This document shows positions 54,765 through 64,000 of a DNA stretch of 64,000 nucleotides, in pieces. The stretch is from Aquitalea palustris (GTDB lineage: Bacteria; Pseudomonadota; Gammaproteobacteria; Burkholderiales; Chromobacteriaceae): assembly GCF_003693445.1 (NCBI RefSeq), contig NZ_RFAR01000051.1, positions 48,918 to 112,917 of the forward strand, in the 5' to 3' direction. Every line of letters starts with the position of its first letter. Position 1 is the first letter of the stretch. The notes beneath the pieces were generated by a model. That model did not search any database, was not told where the DNA came from, and saw nothing but the letters and a program-made list of their open reading frames with translations. The translations under genes and the position numbers were made by a program.

Positions 54765-56666
54765 ATGCCTGACATTCGCCTGCCTGACGGCTCGGTTCGA
54801 TCCTTCGATAAGCCGGTAACGGTCCATGAAGTGGCTGCGTCCATCGGTACCGGTCTGGCGCGCGCCGCGCTGGCGGGTCGCGTTGATGGCGTGCTGGTGG
54901 ATACCTCGTACAGCATCGACCGCAATGTCGATCTGGCCATCGTGACCGACAAGGATGCCGATGGCCTTGGCATCATCCGTCACTCTACCGCTCACTTGCT
55001 GGCCTATGCAGTGAAGGAATTGTTCCCGGAGGCTCAGGTCACCATCGGACCGGAAATCGAAAACGGTTTCTACTACGACTTCGCTTACAAGCGCCCGTTT
55101 ACCCCGGAAGATCTGGTTGCCATCGAAAAGAAGATGAGCGAACTGGCTAAGAAAGACATCCCGGTCGAGCGTTACGAGCTGTCGCGTGACGAGGCTGTGG
55201 CTTACTTCAAGAGCATTGGCGAGGCCTATAAGGCCGAGATCATCGAGTCCATTCCTGCTGATCAGGTGCTGAGCCTGTATCGTGAGGGTGAATTCACCGA
55301 CCTGTGCCGTGGCCCGCACGTGCCGTCCACCGGCAAGCTCAAGGTATTCAAGCTGATGAAGGTGGCTGGTGCCTACTGGCGCGGCGACAGCAAGAATGAA
55401 ATGCTGCAGCGTATTTACGGTACGGCCTGGGCCAAGAAGGAAGACCTGGAAGCCTACCTCTACATGCTGGAAGAGGCGGAAAAGCGCGACCACCGCAAGC
55501 TGGGCGTGCAACTGGACCTGTTCCACCTGCAGGATGAGGCACCGGGCATGGTGTTCTGGCATCCCAAGGGCTGGCAGCTGTGGCAGAACGTCGAGCAGTA
55601 CATGCGCGGCAAGTTGGTGAAAGAGGGCTATCAGGAAGTCCGCACACCGATGATGATGGATGTGGAGTTGTGGAAGAAGTCGGGTCACTGGCAGAACTAC
55701 AAGGAAAACATGTTCATCACCGAATCGGAAAAGCGCGATTACGCCGTCAAGCCGATGAACTGCCCGGGTCATATCCAGATTTTCAACAGCGGTCTGCGTT
55801 CTTATCGTGATCTGCCGCTGCGTTATGCCGAATTTGGTTCCTGTCACCGCAACGAGCCGGGCGGCGCACTGCACGGCATCATGCGCGTGCGCGGTTTTGT
55901 GCAGGATGATGGCCATATTTTCTGCACCGAAGACCAGATCAATCAGGAAGCCAAGGCTTTCCATCGTCTGGTGATGGAAGTATACGAGCGCTTCGGTTTT
56001 GACAAGGTGTCGATCAAGCTGGCACTGCGTCCGGAAAAGCGTCTGGGTGCGGAAGAAACCTGGGACAAGGCCGAGCAGGGCATGCGCGAGGCGCTGCAGG
56101 CTTGTGGTGTGGCCTGGGAGGAATTGCCGGGCGAGGGGGCTTTTTACGGTCCCAAGATCGAATACCACGTCAAGGATGCGCTGGGTCGCTCCTGGCAATG
56201 TGGTACCCTGCAACTCGACTTCATGTTGCCGGAGAGTCTGGATGCCGAATATGTGGCCGATGACAACAGCCGCAAGCGCCCGGTCATGCTGCACCGTGCA
56301 GCGCTGGGTTCGCTGGAACGCTTCCTCGGTATTCTGATTGAAAACCACGCCGGGGCCTTCCCGCTGTGGCTGGCGCCGGTGCAGATGGTGGTGATGAATA
56401 TCACCGAAGCACAGGCCGATTATGCTGCGGAAATTGCAGGAGCATTGCAGAAACAAGGCTTCCGCGTTGATCTTGACTTGAGAAACGAGAAGATCGGCTA
56501 TAAAATCCGCGAGCACAGCCTGCAAAAGCTGCCGTACCAGATTATTGTGGGCGACAAGGAAAAAGCAGGCGAACTGGTTGCCGTGCGCGCCCGGGGTGAA
56601 GATCTCGGTCAGCTCACGCTGGATGCATTCATTGCCCGCCTCAAGGCTGAGATGCCAGAGGCCTGA
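54765..56666 (+). CDS. thrS: threonyl-tRNA synthetase
   Basis: 633-aa class II synthetase. TGS domain (about 1-62), the editing domain with [14 protein letters not shown] and a later [12 protein letters not shown], then the catalytic core with [31 protein letters not shown] and the C-terminal anticodon domain. GGAG is seven bases upstream of the ATG. Expression is probably governed by the leader attenuator and not by the E. coli type of translational operator. It heads the thrS-infC-rpmI-rplT series. Confidence 0.97.
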   Translation: MPDIRLPDGSVRSFDKPVTVHEVAASIGTGLARAALAGRVDGVLVDTSYSIDRNVDLAIVTDKDADGLGIIRHSTAHLLAYAVKELFPEAQVTIGPEIENGFYYDFAYKRPFTPEDLVAIEKKMSELAKKDIPVERYELSRDEAVAYFKSIGEAYKAEIIESIPADQVLSLYREGEFTDLCRGPHVPSTGKLKVFKLMKVAGAYWRGDSKNEMLQRIYGTAWAKKEDLEAYLYMLEEAEKRDHRKLGVQLDLFHLQDEAPGMVFWHPKGWQLWQNVEQYMRGKLVKEGYQEVRTPMMMDVELWKKSGHWQNYKENMFITESEKRDYAVKPMNCPGHIQIFNSGLRSYRDLPLRYAEFGSCHRNEPGGALHGIMRVRGFVQDDGHIFCTEDQINQEAKAFHRLVMEVYERFGFDKVSIKLALRPEKRLGAEETWDKAEQGMREALQACGVAWEELPGEGAFYGPKIEYHVKDALGRSWQCGTLQLDFMLPESLDAEYVADDNSRKRPVMLHRAALGSLERFLGILIENHAGAFPLWLAPVQMVVMNITEAQADYAAEIAGALQKQGFRVDLDLRNEKIGYKIREHSLQKLPYQIIVGDKEKAGELVAVRARGEDLGQLTLDAFIARLKAEMPEA

Positions 56667-56710
56667 TCCGGCAACGGCAGGCATTTGATAGATTAATAGG
56701 AGATTTGGCT

Positions 56711-57229
56711 ATAGCTCAGGAACGCGAAGCACGGATCAACGGCGAGATTACCGCTCGCGAGATTCGTCTGGTAGGCATGGAAGGTGAGCAGATCGGTGTT
56801 GTTGGTCTGCGTGAGGCAATGGCTCTGGCCGAGGAAAATGATGTCGATCTGGTGGAAATCTCGCCGACCGCTCAGCCCCCGGTGTGCAAGCTGATGGACT
56901 ACGGCAAGTTCAAGTACGAACAGTCGAAGAAACGTCACGAAGCCAAGCAGAAGCAGAAGCAGGTCCAGATCAAGGAAATCAAGTTCCGTCCGGGCACTGA
57001 TGATGGCGATTACAACGTCAAGCTGCGTAATCTGACCCGCTTCCTCAATGATGGCGACAAGGCCAAAATCACCCTGCGTTTCCGTGGTCGTGAAATGGCT
57101 CACCAGGACATCGGCCTGGCTCTGCTCAAGCGTGTCGAGGCCGATCTGGCTGAAATTGCGACAGTCGAGCAGTTCCCCAAGCTGGAAGGTCGCCAAATGG
57201 TGATGATGATTGCCCCGAAAAAGAAATAA
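56711..57229 (+). CDS. infC: translation initiation factor IF-3, probable AUA start
   Basis: 172-aa IF-3. [19 protein letters not shown] opens the N-domain; a Lys-rich linker ([20 protein letters not shown]) joins the C-domain with [17 protein letters not shown] (56698-56702) is eight bases from ATA 56711 but only two from TTG 56705, and no ATG or GTG lies nearby. IF-3 itself rejects rare starts such as AUU or AUA, so an AUA start would give feedback control as the AUU does in E. coli. Confidence 0.88.
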   Translation: MAQEREARINGEITAREIRLVGMEGEQIGVVGLREAMALAEENDVDLVEISPTAQPPVCKLMDYGKFKYEQSKKRHEAKQKQKQVQIKEIKFRPGTDDGDYNVKLRNLTRFLNDGDKAKITLRFRGREMAHQDIGLALLKRVEADLAEIATVEQFPKLEGRQMVMMIAPKKK

Positions 57230-57234
57230 TCGGG

Positions 57235-57274
57235 TATAATCGTCTCCTCAATACGGCAGGGTCATCCCTGCCGT
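57235..57274 (+). promoter_or_regulatory. promoter-like site and hairpin in the rpmI leader
   Basis: A perfect TATAAT (57235-57240) lies just after the infC stop, with TTGCCC 19 bases upstream. Next is the stem ACGGCAGGG 57253-57261 / CCCTGCCGT 57266-57274 with a TCAT loop, then a weak T-rich tail. It may be an extra promoter plus an attenuator or the L20 autoregulatory leader; no pseudoknot was traced. Confidence 0.45.
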
Positions 57275-57385
57275 GTTGATTTTGTGGGGTGGCAACGCCC
57301 CGCGTAAAAGCGTGACGCAGCGGTATCAAGTACCTTCGGGTCACCCTGTGTCTAATCTAACTCAGAAATTCTGCAGGAGTTTTCC

Positions 57386-57583
57386 ATGCCGAAAATGAAG
57401 ACCAAGTCGAGCGCGAAAAAGCGTCTCAACGTGCTGGGCAATGGCGGTGTAAAGCGCTCTTATGCGTTCAAGCGTCACATCCTGACCAAGAAAACCACCA
57501 AGAACAAGCGCCAGTTGCGCGGTACCACCATGGTACACGCTACCAACATGGCTTCTGTTCGCGCCATGATGCCCTACGCATAA
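57386..57583 (+). CDS. rpmI: ribosomal protein bL35
   Basis: 65 aa. [20 protein letters not shown] and the Lys/Arg-rich remainder are typical. GCAGGAG is before the ATG. Lies 12 bp before rplT; L20 usually represses both genes by binding the leader. Confidence 0.97.
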   Translation: MPKMKTKSSAKKRLNVLGNGGVKRSYAFKRHILTKKTTKNKRQLRGTTMVHATNMASVRAMMPYA

Positions 57584-57595
57584 GGAGACTGAATA

Positions 57596-57952
57596 ATGCC
57601 ACGCGTTAAACGCGGTGTAACCGCACGTGCTCGTCACAAGAAAATCCTTGCCCTGGCGAAAGGCTATCGCGGCCGTCGCAAGAACGTCTATCGCATCGCC
57701 AAACAGGCGGTGATGAAAGCCGGTCAATATGCATACCGCGACCGTCGTCAGAAAAAGCGTCAGTTCCGCCAGCTGTGGATTGCCCGTATCAACGCCGCTG
57801 CGCGTGAAAACGGTCTGCCGTACAGCAAGTTCATGAACGGTCTGAAGAAAGCCGCTATCGAAATCGACCGTAAGGTCCTGGCCGATCTGGCCGTGTTCGA
57901 CAAGCCGGTTTTCGCTCAGCTCGTTGAAAAGGCGAAAGCTAGCCTCGCTTAA
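57596..57952 (+). CDS. rplT: ribosomal protein bL20
   Basis: 118 aa. [20 protein letters not shown] and [20 protein letters not shown] are hallmarks. Binds 23S rRNA early in 50S assembly. AAGGAG precedes the ATG. A terminator follows. Confidence 0.97.
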   Translation: MPRVKRGVTARARHKKILALAKGYRGRRKNVYRIAKQAVMKAGQYAYRDRRQKKRQFRQLWIARINAAARENGLPYSKFMNGLKKAAIEIDRKVLADLAVFDKPVFAQLVEKAKASLA

Positions 57953-57964
57953 TAGCAAGACTGT

Positions 57965-57995
57965 AAAAGGGGAGGCTGATGCCTCCCTTTTTTTT
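57965..57995 (+). terminator. terminator after rplT
   Basis: GGGAGGC 57970-57976 / GCCTCCC 57981-57987 with a TGAT loop and eight T residues. Confidence 0.9.
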
Positions 57996-58011
57996 CATTT
58001 GCCTGGGGTAG
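57979..58011 (+). CDS. possible pheM-like leader ORF (10 codons)
   Basis: ATG 57979 opens MPPFFFICLG, with three Phe codons in a row, in the same place as E. coli pheM (between rplT and pheS). GGAGG lies only three bases before it. The Phe codons come from the T run of the rplT terminator, so chance is a real alternative. Confidence 0.3.
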   Translation: MPPFFFICLG

Positions 58012-58026
58012 TGAAGTAGCAAGAGC

Positions 58027-58062
58027 GCTGACCAGACTGCCATGAGTGTGGTCAGCCTTTTT
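58027..58062 (+). terminator. second terminator upstream of pheS (possible attenuator)
   Basis: GCTGACCA 58027-58034 / TGGTCAGC 58049-58056 followed by C and five T. It is 30 bp beyond the rplT terminator and 100 bp before pheS, so it is not needed to end rplT; it could attenuate pheST. Confidence 0.7.
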
Positions 58063-58156
58063 GTTTCGGCCAGCCGGTCGATGCAGAGTGCCGATGTTGT
58101 CATGCAGCGGCCATCGCATCGCTTGCCGGGTGGCCGGAAAGACGCATACGGTGTGA

Positions 58157-59146
<990 letters not shown>

Positions 59147-59166
59147 TCGCAGGCAGGGGATAAGCA

Positions 59167-61539
59167 ATGCAATTTTCCGAACAGTGGCTGAGAAGCTGGG
59201 TTAATCCTTCCCTTTCCAGCGATGAGTTGTCCAATCTGCTGACCATGGCAGGTCTGGAAGTAGAAGAAACCACCGCGGCCGCACCGGCCTTTACTGGTGT
59301 GGTGATCGGTGAGGTCAAGGAATGCGTCAAGCACGAAAACGCCGACCGCCTGCGCGTGACCAAGGTGGATGTAGGTACGGGCGAGCTGGTGCAGATCGTT
59401 TGTGGCGCACCGAATGTAGCTGTGGGCGTGCGCGTGCCGTGCGCGCTGCCGGGCGCGGTGCTGCCGGGTGATTTCAAGATCAAGCCCACCAAGATGCGTG
59501 GTGTGGAGTCGGGCGGCATGCTGTGCTCCGGCAAGGAGCTGGGCGTACCGGAAGATGTCGACGGCCTGATGCTGTTGCCGGCTGATGCGCCAGTTGGCCA
59601 GAATATCCGTGACTATCTGGGCCTGGATGATCAGCTGTTTACACTGAAAATCACTCCCAATCGTGCTGACTGTCTGTCGATCAAGGGTATTGCCCGTGAA
59701 GTGGCCGCGCTGACTGGTGCTGCGCTGCAGCCGCAAGCCATTACCGCCATTGCGCCGCAAATCGACGATGTGGTAGCGGTTGCTATTCAGGCAGGTCAAG
59801 CTTGCGGTCGCTACATTGGCCGTGTGATTCGTAATGTCAATGCGGCTGCGCCGACCCCGGACTGGATGAAACGTCGTCTGGAGCGTTCCGGTCTGCGCTC
59901 CATCTCGGCCATCGTTGATGTCACCAATTATGTGCTGCTGGAGCAAGGGCAGCCGATGCATGCCTTTGATCTGGCCAAGCTGGATGGTGGCATCACCGTG
60001 CGCATGGCCAAGGCAGGCGAGCAGCTGCTGTGCCTGAATGAAAAAACCGTCACCCTCAGCGACGAGCATCTGGTGATTGCCGATGATGCCAAGGTACTGG
60101 CCATCGCCGGCATCATGGGCGGTGAAGAAAGCGGTGTCACTACTGCCAGCACCGACATCATGCTGGAAAGCGCCTTTTTCGCTCCGGCAGCGATTGCCGG
60201 CAAGGCCCGTGCCTGGGGCTTCGGCTCTGACTCTTCCTTCCGCTTTGAGCGCGGGGTGGATTTCCAGCTGCAAACCGAAGCCATGGAGCGTGCTACCGAG
60301 TTGGTGCTGTCCATCTGTGGTGGCGAGGCGGGCCCGCTGAACGAAAAAGTGGCTGAACTGCCAGCGCGCGGTGGTGTCAAGCTGCGTACCGCCCGTGTCG
60401 CACGTCTGTTGGGCATCAGCCTGACCGCCGAGCAGATTGCTACCATCCTCAGCCGTCTGGGCCTGTCCTTCGACACGCTGGAAGATGGCTTCCTGGTACA
60501 TGCGCCGTCCTTCCGCTACGACATCGAAATCGAAGAAGACCTGATCGAAGAAGTGGCGCGCGTGCATGGCTACGATGCCATCCCATACGCCGCACCGGCT
60601 GCGCGCCTGCGCATGCTGGCGCTGCCGGAAGAGCGTCGCCCGCGTGAAGATATCCGCCACTTCCTGGCGGGACGCGACTATCAGGAAGTGGTCAGCTACG
60701 CCTTTGTCGAAGAAGCCTGGGAGCGTGACTTTGCCGGCAATGCCGACCCGGTGCGCCTGATCAATCCGATCGCTTCGCAGATGAGCGTAATGCGTTCGTC
60801 GCTGATTGGCGGTCTGGTTAACGTGTTGCAAGGTAACCTCAACCGCAAGCAGCCGCGCGTGCGGGTGTTTGAAGTGGCCCGCGTATTCGGCAAGAATGCA
60901 GCCGGCAAAGCCGACGAAAGCACCCAGCCGGAAAAAGTGGCAGGTCTCGCCTGGGGGCCGCGTGTGGCCGAGCAGTGGGGGCAGAAAGCCGAGCGTGTCG
61001 ACTTCTTCGATGTGAAGGCTGATGTCGAAGCGCTATTGCTGCCGGCTCGTGCCAGCTTTGCCAAGGCAGTGCACCCGGCTTTCCATCCCGGTCGTTGTGC
61101 CGAGATCAGCCTGGATGGCAAGGTCATTGGTGTGATGGGCGAACTGCATCCGCGCTGGACGCAAGAATACGGCCTGCCGACAGCACCGGTATTGTTCGAG
61201 CTGGATCTGGCTGCGGTTGCAGCACGCTCTGCCATCAAGGCAGAACCGGTAAGCAAACTGCAGCCGGTGCGCCGCGATCTGGCGCTGGTGGTTGACGAAG
61301 AGGTAACGGTTGCTGCTATGCTGGATACTTTCCGTCAGCATGCGTCCGCACTGGTCAAGGAAGTGGCCCTGTTTGATGTCTATCGTGGCAAAGGCGTTGA
61401 AGAAGGCAAGAAGAGCCTGGCTTTCCGTGTGGTGTTGCAGGATGATGCCCGCACGCTGACCGACGAGGATGTTGAACCGGCCATCCAGAAACTGCTGGAT
61501 GCCGTGGCTGCCAGCCATGCGGCCCAGTTGCGTCTGTAA
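59167..61539 (+). CDS. pheT: phenylalanyl-tRNA synthetase beta subunit
   Basis: 790 aa. tRNA-binding EMAP-like domain near the N-terminus (ADRLRVTKVDVGTGELVQIV), B3/B4 editing domain in the middle, B5 region and a C-terminal ferredoxin-like anticodon domain (LQPVRRDLALVVDEEVTVAA). MQFSEQWLRSWVNPSLSSDE is the usual start. GCAGGGGA precedes the ATG. Confidence 0.97.
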   Translation: MQFSEQWLRSWVNPSLSSDELSNLLTMAGLEVEETTAAAPAFTGVVIGEVKECVKHENADRLRVTKVDVGTGELVQIVCGAPNVAVGVRVPCALPGAVLPGDFKIKPTKMRGVESGGMLCSGKELGVPEDVDGLMLLPADAPVGQNIRDYLGLDDQLFTLKITPNRADCLSIKGIAREVAALTGAALQPQAITAIAPQIDDVVAVAIQAGQACGRYIGRVIRNVNAAAPTPDWMKRRLERSGLRSISAIVDVTNYVLLEQGQPMHAFDLAKLDGGITVRMAKAGEQLLCLNEKTVTLSDEHLVIADDAKVLAIAGIMGGEESGVTTASTDIMLESAFFAPAAIAGKARAWGFGSDSSFRFERGVDFQLQTEAMERATELVLSICGGEAGPLNEKVAELPARGGVKLRTARVARLLGISLTAEQIATILSRLGLSFDTLEDGFLVHAPSFRYDIEIEEDLIEEVARVHGYDAIPYAAPAARLRMLALPEERRPREDIRHFLAGRDYQEVVSYAFVEEAWERDFAGNADPVRLINPIASQMSVMRSSLIGGLVNVLQGNLNRKQPRVRVFEVARVFGKNAAGKADESTQPEKVAGLAWGPRVAEQWGQKAERVDFFDVKADVEALLLPARASFAKAVHPAFHPGRCAEISLDGKVIGVMGELHPRWTQEYGLPTAPVLFELDLAAVAARSAIKAEPVSKLQPVRRDLALVVDEEVTVAAMLDTFRQHASALVKEVALFDVYRGKGVEEGKKSLAFRVVLQDDARTLTDEDVEPAIQKLLDAVAASHAAQLRL

Positions 61540-61551
61540 GCCATTATTGCC

Positions 61552-61579
61552 GGAAGGCGTGGCATAATGTCCGCCTTCC
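61552..61579 (+). other. stem-loop between pheT and ihfA
   Basis: Perfect 8-bp inverted repeat GGAAGGCG / CGCCTTCC with a 12-nt loop containing CATAAT. No T run. Could be an operator or mRNA-processing structure in front of ihfA. Confidence 0.35.
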
Positions 61580-61610
61580 ATATTTGCATTCAAGAAGTTA
61601 AGGGGTAGTC

Positions 61611-61913
61611 ATGACTTTGACCAAGGCTGAGTTGGCCGACCTGTTGTTTGACCAGGTAGGTCTGAACAAGCGTGAAGCCAAGGACATGGTTGAAACGTTT
61701 TTCGAGGAAATCCGTATCGCGCTGGAAGCGGGCGATTCGGTAAAGCTGTCCGGTTTCGGCAATTTCCAGCTGCGTGACAAACCGCAACGTCCGGGGCGCA
61801 ATCCCAAGACCGGGGAAGAAATTCCCATCACGGCCCGCCGGGTTGTCACCTTCCATGCCAGTCAGAAACTCAAAGGAATGGTTGAGCAATACCATGCTAA
61901 CAAGCAAGGCTGA
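61611..61913 (+). CDS. ihfA: integration host factor alpha subunit
   Basis: 100-aa DNA-bending protein that pairs with Ihf[41 protein letters not shown] and the arm [20 protein letters not shown] are diagnostic. IHF assists sigma-54 promoters, relevant to the flg promoters in this window. It overlaps the next gene by 20 bases. Confidence 0.97.
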   Translation: MTLTKAELADLLFDQVGLNKREAKDMVETFFEEIRIALEAGDSVKLSGFGNFQLRDKPQRPGRNPKTGEEIPITARRVVTFHASQKLKGMVEQYHANKQG

Positions 61914-62247
61914 TCTGCCGGCAATCCCGTCCAAGCGCTACTTCACCATCAGCGAAGTCAGCGAGCTGACCGGGGTCAAGCCGCATGTGCTGCGTTACTG
62001 GGAGCAGGAATTCTCCCAGCTGCGCCTGGTCAAGCGCCGTGGCAACCGCCGCTATTACCAGCACCACGAAGTGCTGCTGGTGCGGCGTATTCGCGGTCTG
62101 CTGTACGACGATGGTTTCACCATCCATGGCGCACGCCAGCGTCTGGGCGCCGGCGGCGAGATGGAGCGTCCGATTACTGCGCAGGAAGTGCGCGCAGAAC
62201 TGGAAACAATTCTGTCTTGGCTGGATGCAGGTATTGGCAAATCCTAA
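61894..62247 (+). CDS. MerR-family transcriptional regulator
   Basis: 117 aa. The winged HTH is at the N-terminus: [20 protein letters not shown] then [19 protein letters not shown]. The C-terminus is short and lacks metal-binding Cys. ATG 61894 lies inside ihfA; the ihfA-merR overlap is common in proteobacteria. The target is not known. Confidence 0.9.
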   Translation: MLTSKADLPAIPSKRYFTISEVSELTGVKPHVLRYWEQEFSQLRLVKRRGNRRYYQHHEVLLVRRIRGLLYDDGFTIHGARQRLGAGGEMERPITAQEVRAELETILSWLDAGIGKS

Positions 62248-62262
62248 ATAAACAGTTACAAT
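62234..62262 (+). promoter_or_regulatory. promoter of tRNA-Pro
   Basis: TTGGCA (62234-62239), 17-bp spacer, TACAAT (62257-62262), 16 bp before the tRNA. Its -35 lies inside the end of the merR gene. Confidence 0.65.
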
Positions 62263-62278
62263 GCGTTTCTCTTGAAGT

Positions 62279-62355
62279 CGGGGTGTAGCGCAGCCTGGTA
62301 GCGCACCTGCATGGGGTGCAGGGGGTCGGAAGTTCGAATCTTCTCACCCCGACCA
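62279..62355 (+). tRNA. tRNA-Pro (GGG)
   Basis: 77 nt with encoded CCA. Acceptor CGGGGTG / CACCCCG; anticodon arm CCTGC-ATGGGGT-GCAGG gives anticodon GGG; T arm with AGTTCGAATCTT. It has its own promoter and terminator. Confidence 0.95.
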
Positions 62356-62380
62356 CAAGACCACAGCAATACCAACATTT

Positions 62381-62406
62381 AAGCCATCCAACCGGATGGC
62401 TTTTTT
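62381..62406 (+). terminator. terminator after tRNA-Pro
   Basis: AAGCCATCC / GGATGGCTT with an AACC loop and six T. Confidence 0.92.
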
Positions 62407-62828
62407 GTTTTCTGCCTATTCACTTACTGGTTCTGACGCGGTTTTATTCTAAGCAATCCGCAGTTTGGCCTATCTGCAAGTTTCTGTTTTTCATACTAGC
62501 GGTTATTGCGTGTTTTGCTGTATTGCACTGCGCATACTGTAATGTCTGTTCACTTGTTTCCATATGGTCTTCCGCCTATCTGGTTTTTGCAGTAAAGCAA
62601 TCATCAAGTTTTGCTTAAGTGCAAAAACCATACAGTTATTATTGTTTTTATCTTGAACCAGTGCTCCGGCAATATTGCTCCGGTTTAATCAGCTTATGAT
62701 TTGCCTGTGTCCAATTAAAAGCGGACTGGGTCGCCATCGTGCCAGAAAGCAAACAGGGTAGTCAGTAGACCTCCATCCTGCTTGCGGCACGATGTTTTTC
62801 TGATAAACACCAAATAAAACAAAAAGAT
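62407..62828. other. AT-rich gap before the Aer-type gene
   Basis: About 420 bp, AT-rich, with one long inverted repeat (listed next). No supported gene. I looked for a sigma-28 promoter before the receptor gene and found none with correct spacing. Confidence 0.5.
62581..62630. repeat. 50-bp inverted repeat (10-bp perfect arms)
   Basis: TGGTTTTTGC (62581-62590) and GCAAAAACCA (62621-62630) pair perfectly; within the loop AAGCAA and TTGCTT can add six more pairs after a mismatched stretch. The hairpin has no T tail. Could be an sRNA element, an operator pair, or a relic of a mobile element. Confidence 0.5.
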
Positions 62829-64000
62829 ATGCGAAATAATCAGCCAATCAACCAGCAGGAAACCATCGTGCCGGATGGTGTATTCATTTATTCGCGTACT
62901 GATACCCAGGGCAATATTGTCGAGGCTAATAAAGCCTTTGCCCAGATCAGTGGCTTCGAGCAAGAGGAGATGGTTGGCCAGCCGCACAATATCATCCGGC
63001 ATCCGGATATGCCGGCAGAGGCATTTGCCGATATGTGGCGCAATCTGAAGGAGGGGCGGCCCTGGCGTGGGCTGGTGAAGAACCGGCGTAAGGATGGTGG
63101 TTTTTATTGGGTACGGGCCAATGCCTCGCCGGTGCGTGAACAGGGGAAGATTGTCGGTTACCAGTCGGTGCGTACCCCGCCCGGACGTGACGAAGTGGCC
63201 GCCGCTGAACTGTTGTATGGCCGCATTCGCCAGGGCGACCGTTCCTTGTCCATTGAAAATGGCCGTGTGGTGAAAACACGCTCGCAACTGGTACAAGCGG
63301 TGAGTGGTTTTGTTGTTCAGCTCTATGCCGTGCAGGTGCTTGCCGCACTGGCTTTGCTGCTGGGTTTGCTGGCCAGCAGCCAGAGCAGCTTCATGCCCTG
63401 GTTCCAGGGGGCGGCGGTACTGGCTCTGCTGTCCTGTCTGTTGGCGGTAGTGTTTATCCTGCCGGGGGTTGTCGGTGGGCTGACCCGTATTCACCAGTTT
63501 TTGCAGGATCTGCTTAAAACGGGCAATCTGCGGGCCAATCTGCAGCCCACCCGCACTGATCTGATCAGCAAGATTGCGGCGGAGCTGGATAATCAGACTG
63601 CTGCTGTCAGCGCCACCATTCAGGTAATGCTGAATTCTGCCCGCAATGTGCAGGATACCTCGGGCAATCTCAACCAGAGCGTGGTGTCGCTGGTTTCGTC
63701 GGCATCCTTGCAAACCGAAAAGACCACGGCTTCGGCGGCCACCATCGAGCAGCTGGCGGCATCGATAGGCTTGATCGCACAGCATGCGCATGACACCGAA
63801 ACGGTAACGCGTGATGTCGGTAGCAAAGCCGGCGAGGCGGCGCACTTGTCGGAGCGGGCCAGTGAAACCATTCGCGAATTGGCCGCTACCGTTGCCAGCT
63901 CGGCAGAAACCGTGGAAAAACTGGGGCAGCGTACTGAAGACATCGGCAAGGTAGCCAGCGTCATCAAGGATATTGCCGATCAGACCAATCTGCTGGCGCT
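62829..64000 (+). CDS. aer: Aer-like PAS-containing chemoreceptor, 3' end cut off
   Basis: At least 390 residues; the window ends inside the signalling domain. The N-terminal PAS domain (about 10-120) follows E. coli Aer closely: VGQPHNIIRHPDMPAEAFAD, then MWRNLKEGRPWRGLVKNRRK and FYWVRANASPV, including the region that binds FAD. A membrane hairpin lies at about 165-215 (VLAALALLLGLLASS), then a HAMP-like stretch and the start of the MCP coiled coil (KDIADQTNLLA). It senses redox/oxygen and steers swimming, fitting the flagellar cluster. ATG 62829 has a weak ribosome binding site. Confidence 0.9.
   Translation, partial: MRNNQPINQQETIVPDGVFIYSRTDTQGNIVEANKAFAQISGFEQEEMVGQPHNIIRHPDMPAEAFADMWRNLKEGRPWRGLVKNRRKDGGFYWVRANASPVREQGKIVGYQSVRTPPGRDEVAAAELLYGRIRQGDRSLSIENGRVVKTRSQLVQAVSGFVVQLYAVQVLAALALLLGLLASSQSSFMPWFQGAAVLALLSCLLAVVFILPGVVGGLTRIHQFLQDLLKTGNLRANLQPTRTDLISKIAAELDNQTAAVSATIQVMLNSARNVQDTSGNLNQSVVSLVSSASLQTEKTTASAATIEQLAASIGLIAQHAHDTETVTRDVGSKAGEAAHLSERASETIRELAATVASSAETVEKLGQRTEDIGKVASVIKDIADQTNLLA

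Noticed and set aside
62690..62745. Sigma-28 promoter before the Aer-type gene (TAAA...GCC)
   Set aside because: Spacing is 13 rather than 15 bases between the two parts and the -10 half is poor.

Overview
The window is GC-rich bacterial chromosome. Gene content and order (truA-trpF-trpB-trpA-accD, nudJ-mnmA, yajC-secD-secF, thrS-infC-rpmI-rplT-pheS-pheT-ihfA-merR) point to a motile betaproteobacterium, most likely of the Neisseriales (Chromobacteriaceae, an Aquitalea/Chromobacterium/Vogesella-like genus). The genus is inference from gene order and protein style; no search was run.

Layout. 1-4.2 kb: end of truA, the trpFBA genes and accD. 4.3-9.7 kb: an FAD-linked oxidase, a convergent gene-free gap holding two perfect DnaA boxes, the ABC-F ATPase yheS, tsaD and an OsmC-type protein. 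9.9-20.1 kb: a complete rod-hook-ring cluster flgBCDEFGHIJKL, with two sigma-54 promoter matches (before flgB and flgJ), an internal terminator after flgI and a near-perfect sigma-28 (FliA) promoter before flgK. 20.1-24.9 kb: astE, an enoyl-CoA hydratase, an alpha/beta hydrolase and an EAL-CBS-GGDEF protein. 25-33.8 kb: a polyamine neighbourhood (potG without its permeases, a puuB-like oxidase, speA, a puuP-like permease, a nitrilase-family amidase and a LuxR regulator). 33.9-36.9 kb: a small islet flanked by a duplicated mnmA 3' end, then mnmA, an unknown secreted protein, nudJ and an iron-controlled bfd. 37-43 kb: a DUF945 protein, a fatty acid desaturase, MgtC and an Nramp-like transporter with an unusual leader. 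43.7-54.4 kb: ridA, miaA, sbcB, tdk, mutL, dedA, secFD, yajC and tgt. 54.5-62.4 kb: tRNA-Val, thrS, infC, rpmI, rplT, pheS, pheT, ihfA, merR and tRNA-Pro. The window ends inside an Aer-type receptor gene.

The most interesting signals are in leaders, not proteins. (1) Between tRNA-Val and thrS lies a 15-codon leader ORF with four consecutive Thr codons, a pause hairpin over those codons, a 7-bp antiterminator containing the leader stop codon, and a terminator just before thrS: a complete ribosome-mediated attenuator for threonyl-tRNA synthetase. (2) Upstream of the Nramp-like gene is a 23-codon leader ORF starting Met-Asp-Pro-Tyr-Pro with a strong ribosome binding site, followed by a C-rich, G-poor stretch. 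This resembles the MgtL/Rho control of Mg2+ transporters and, with mgtC next door, suggests that the transporter moves Mg2+. (3) potG has a long structured leader with a well-formed upstream ORF. (4) infC appears to start at AUA. (5) A weaker Phe-codon leader and second terminator precede pheS. All coordinates and motifs were read by eye; none was tested by folding or database search.
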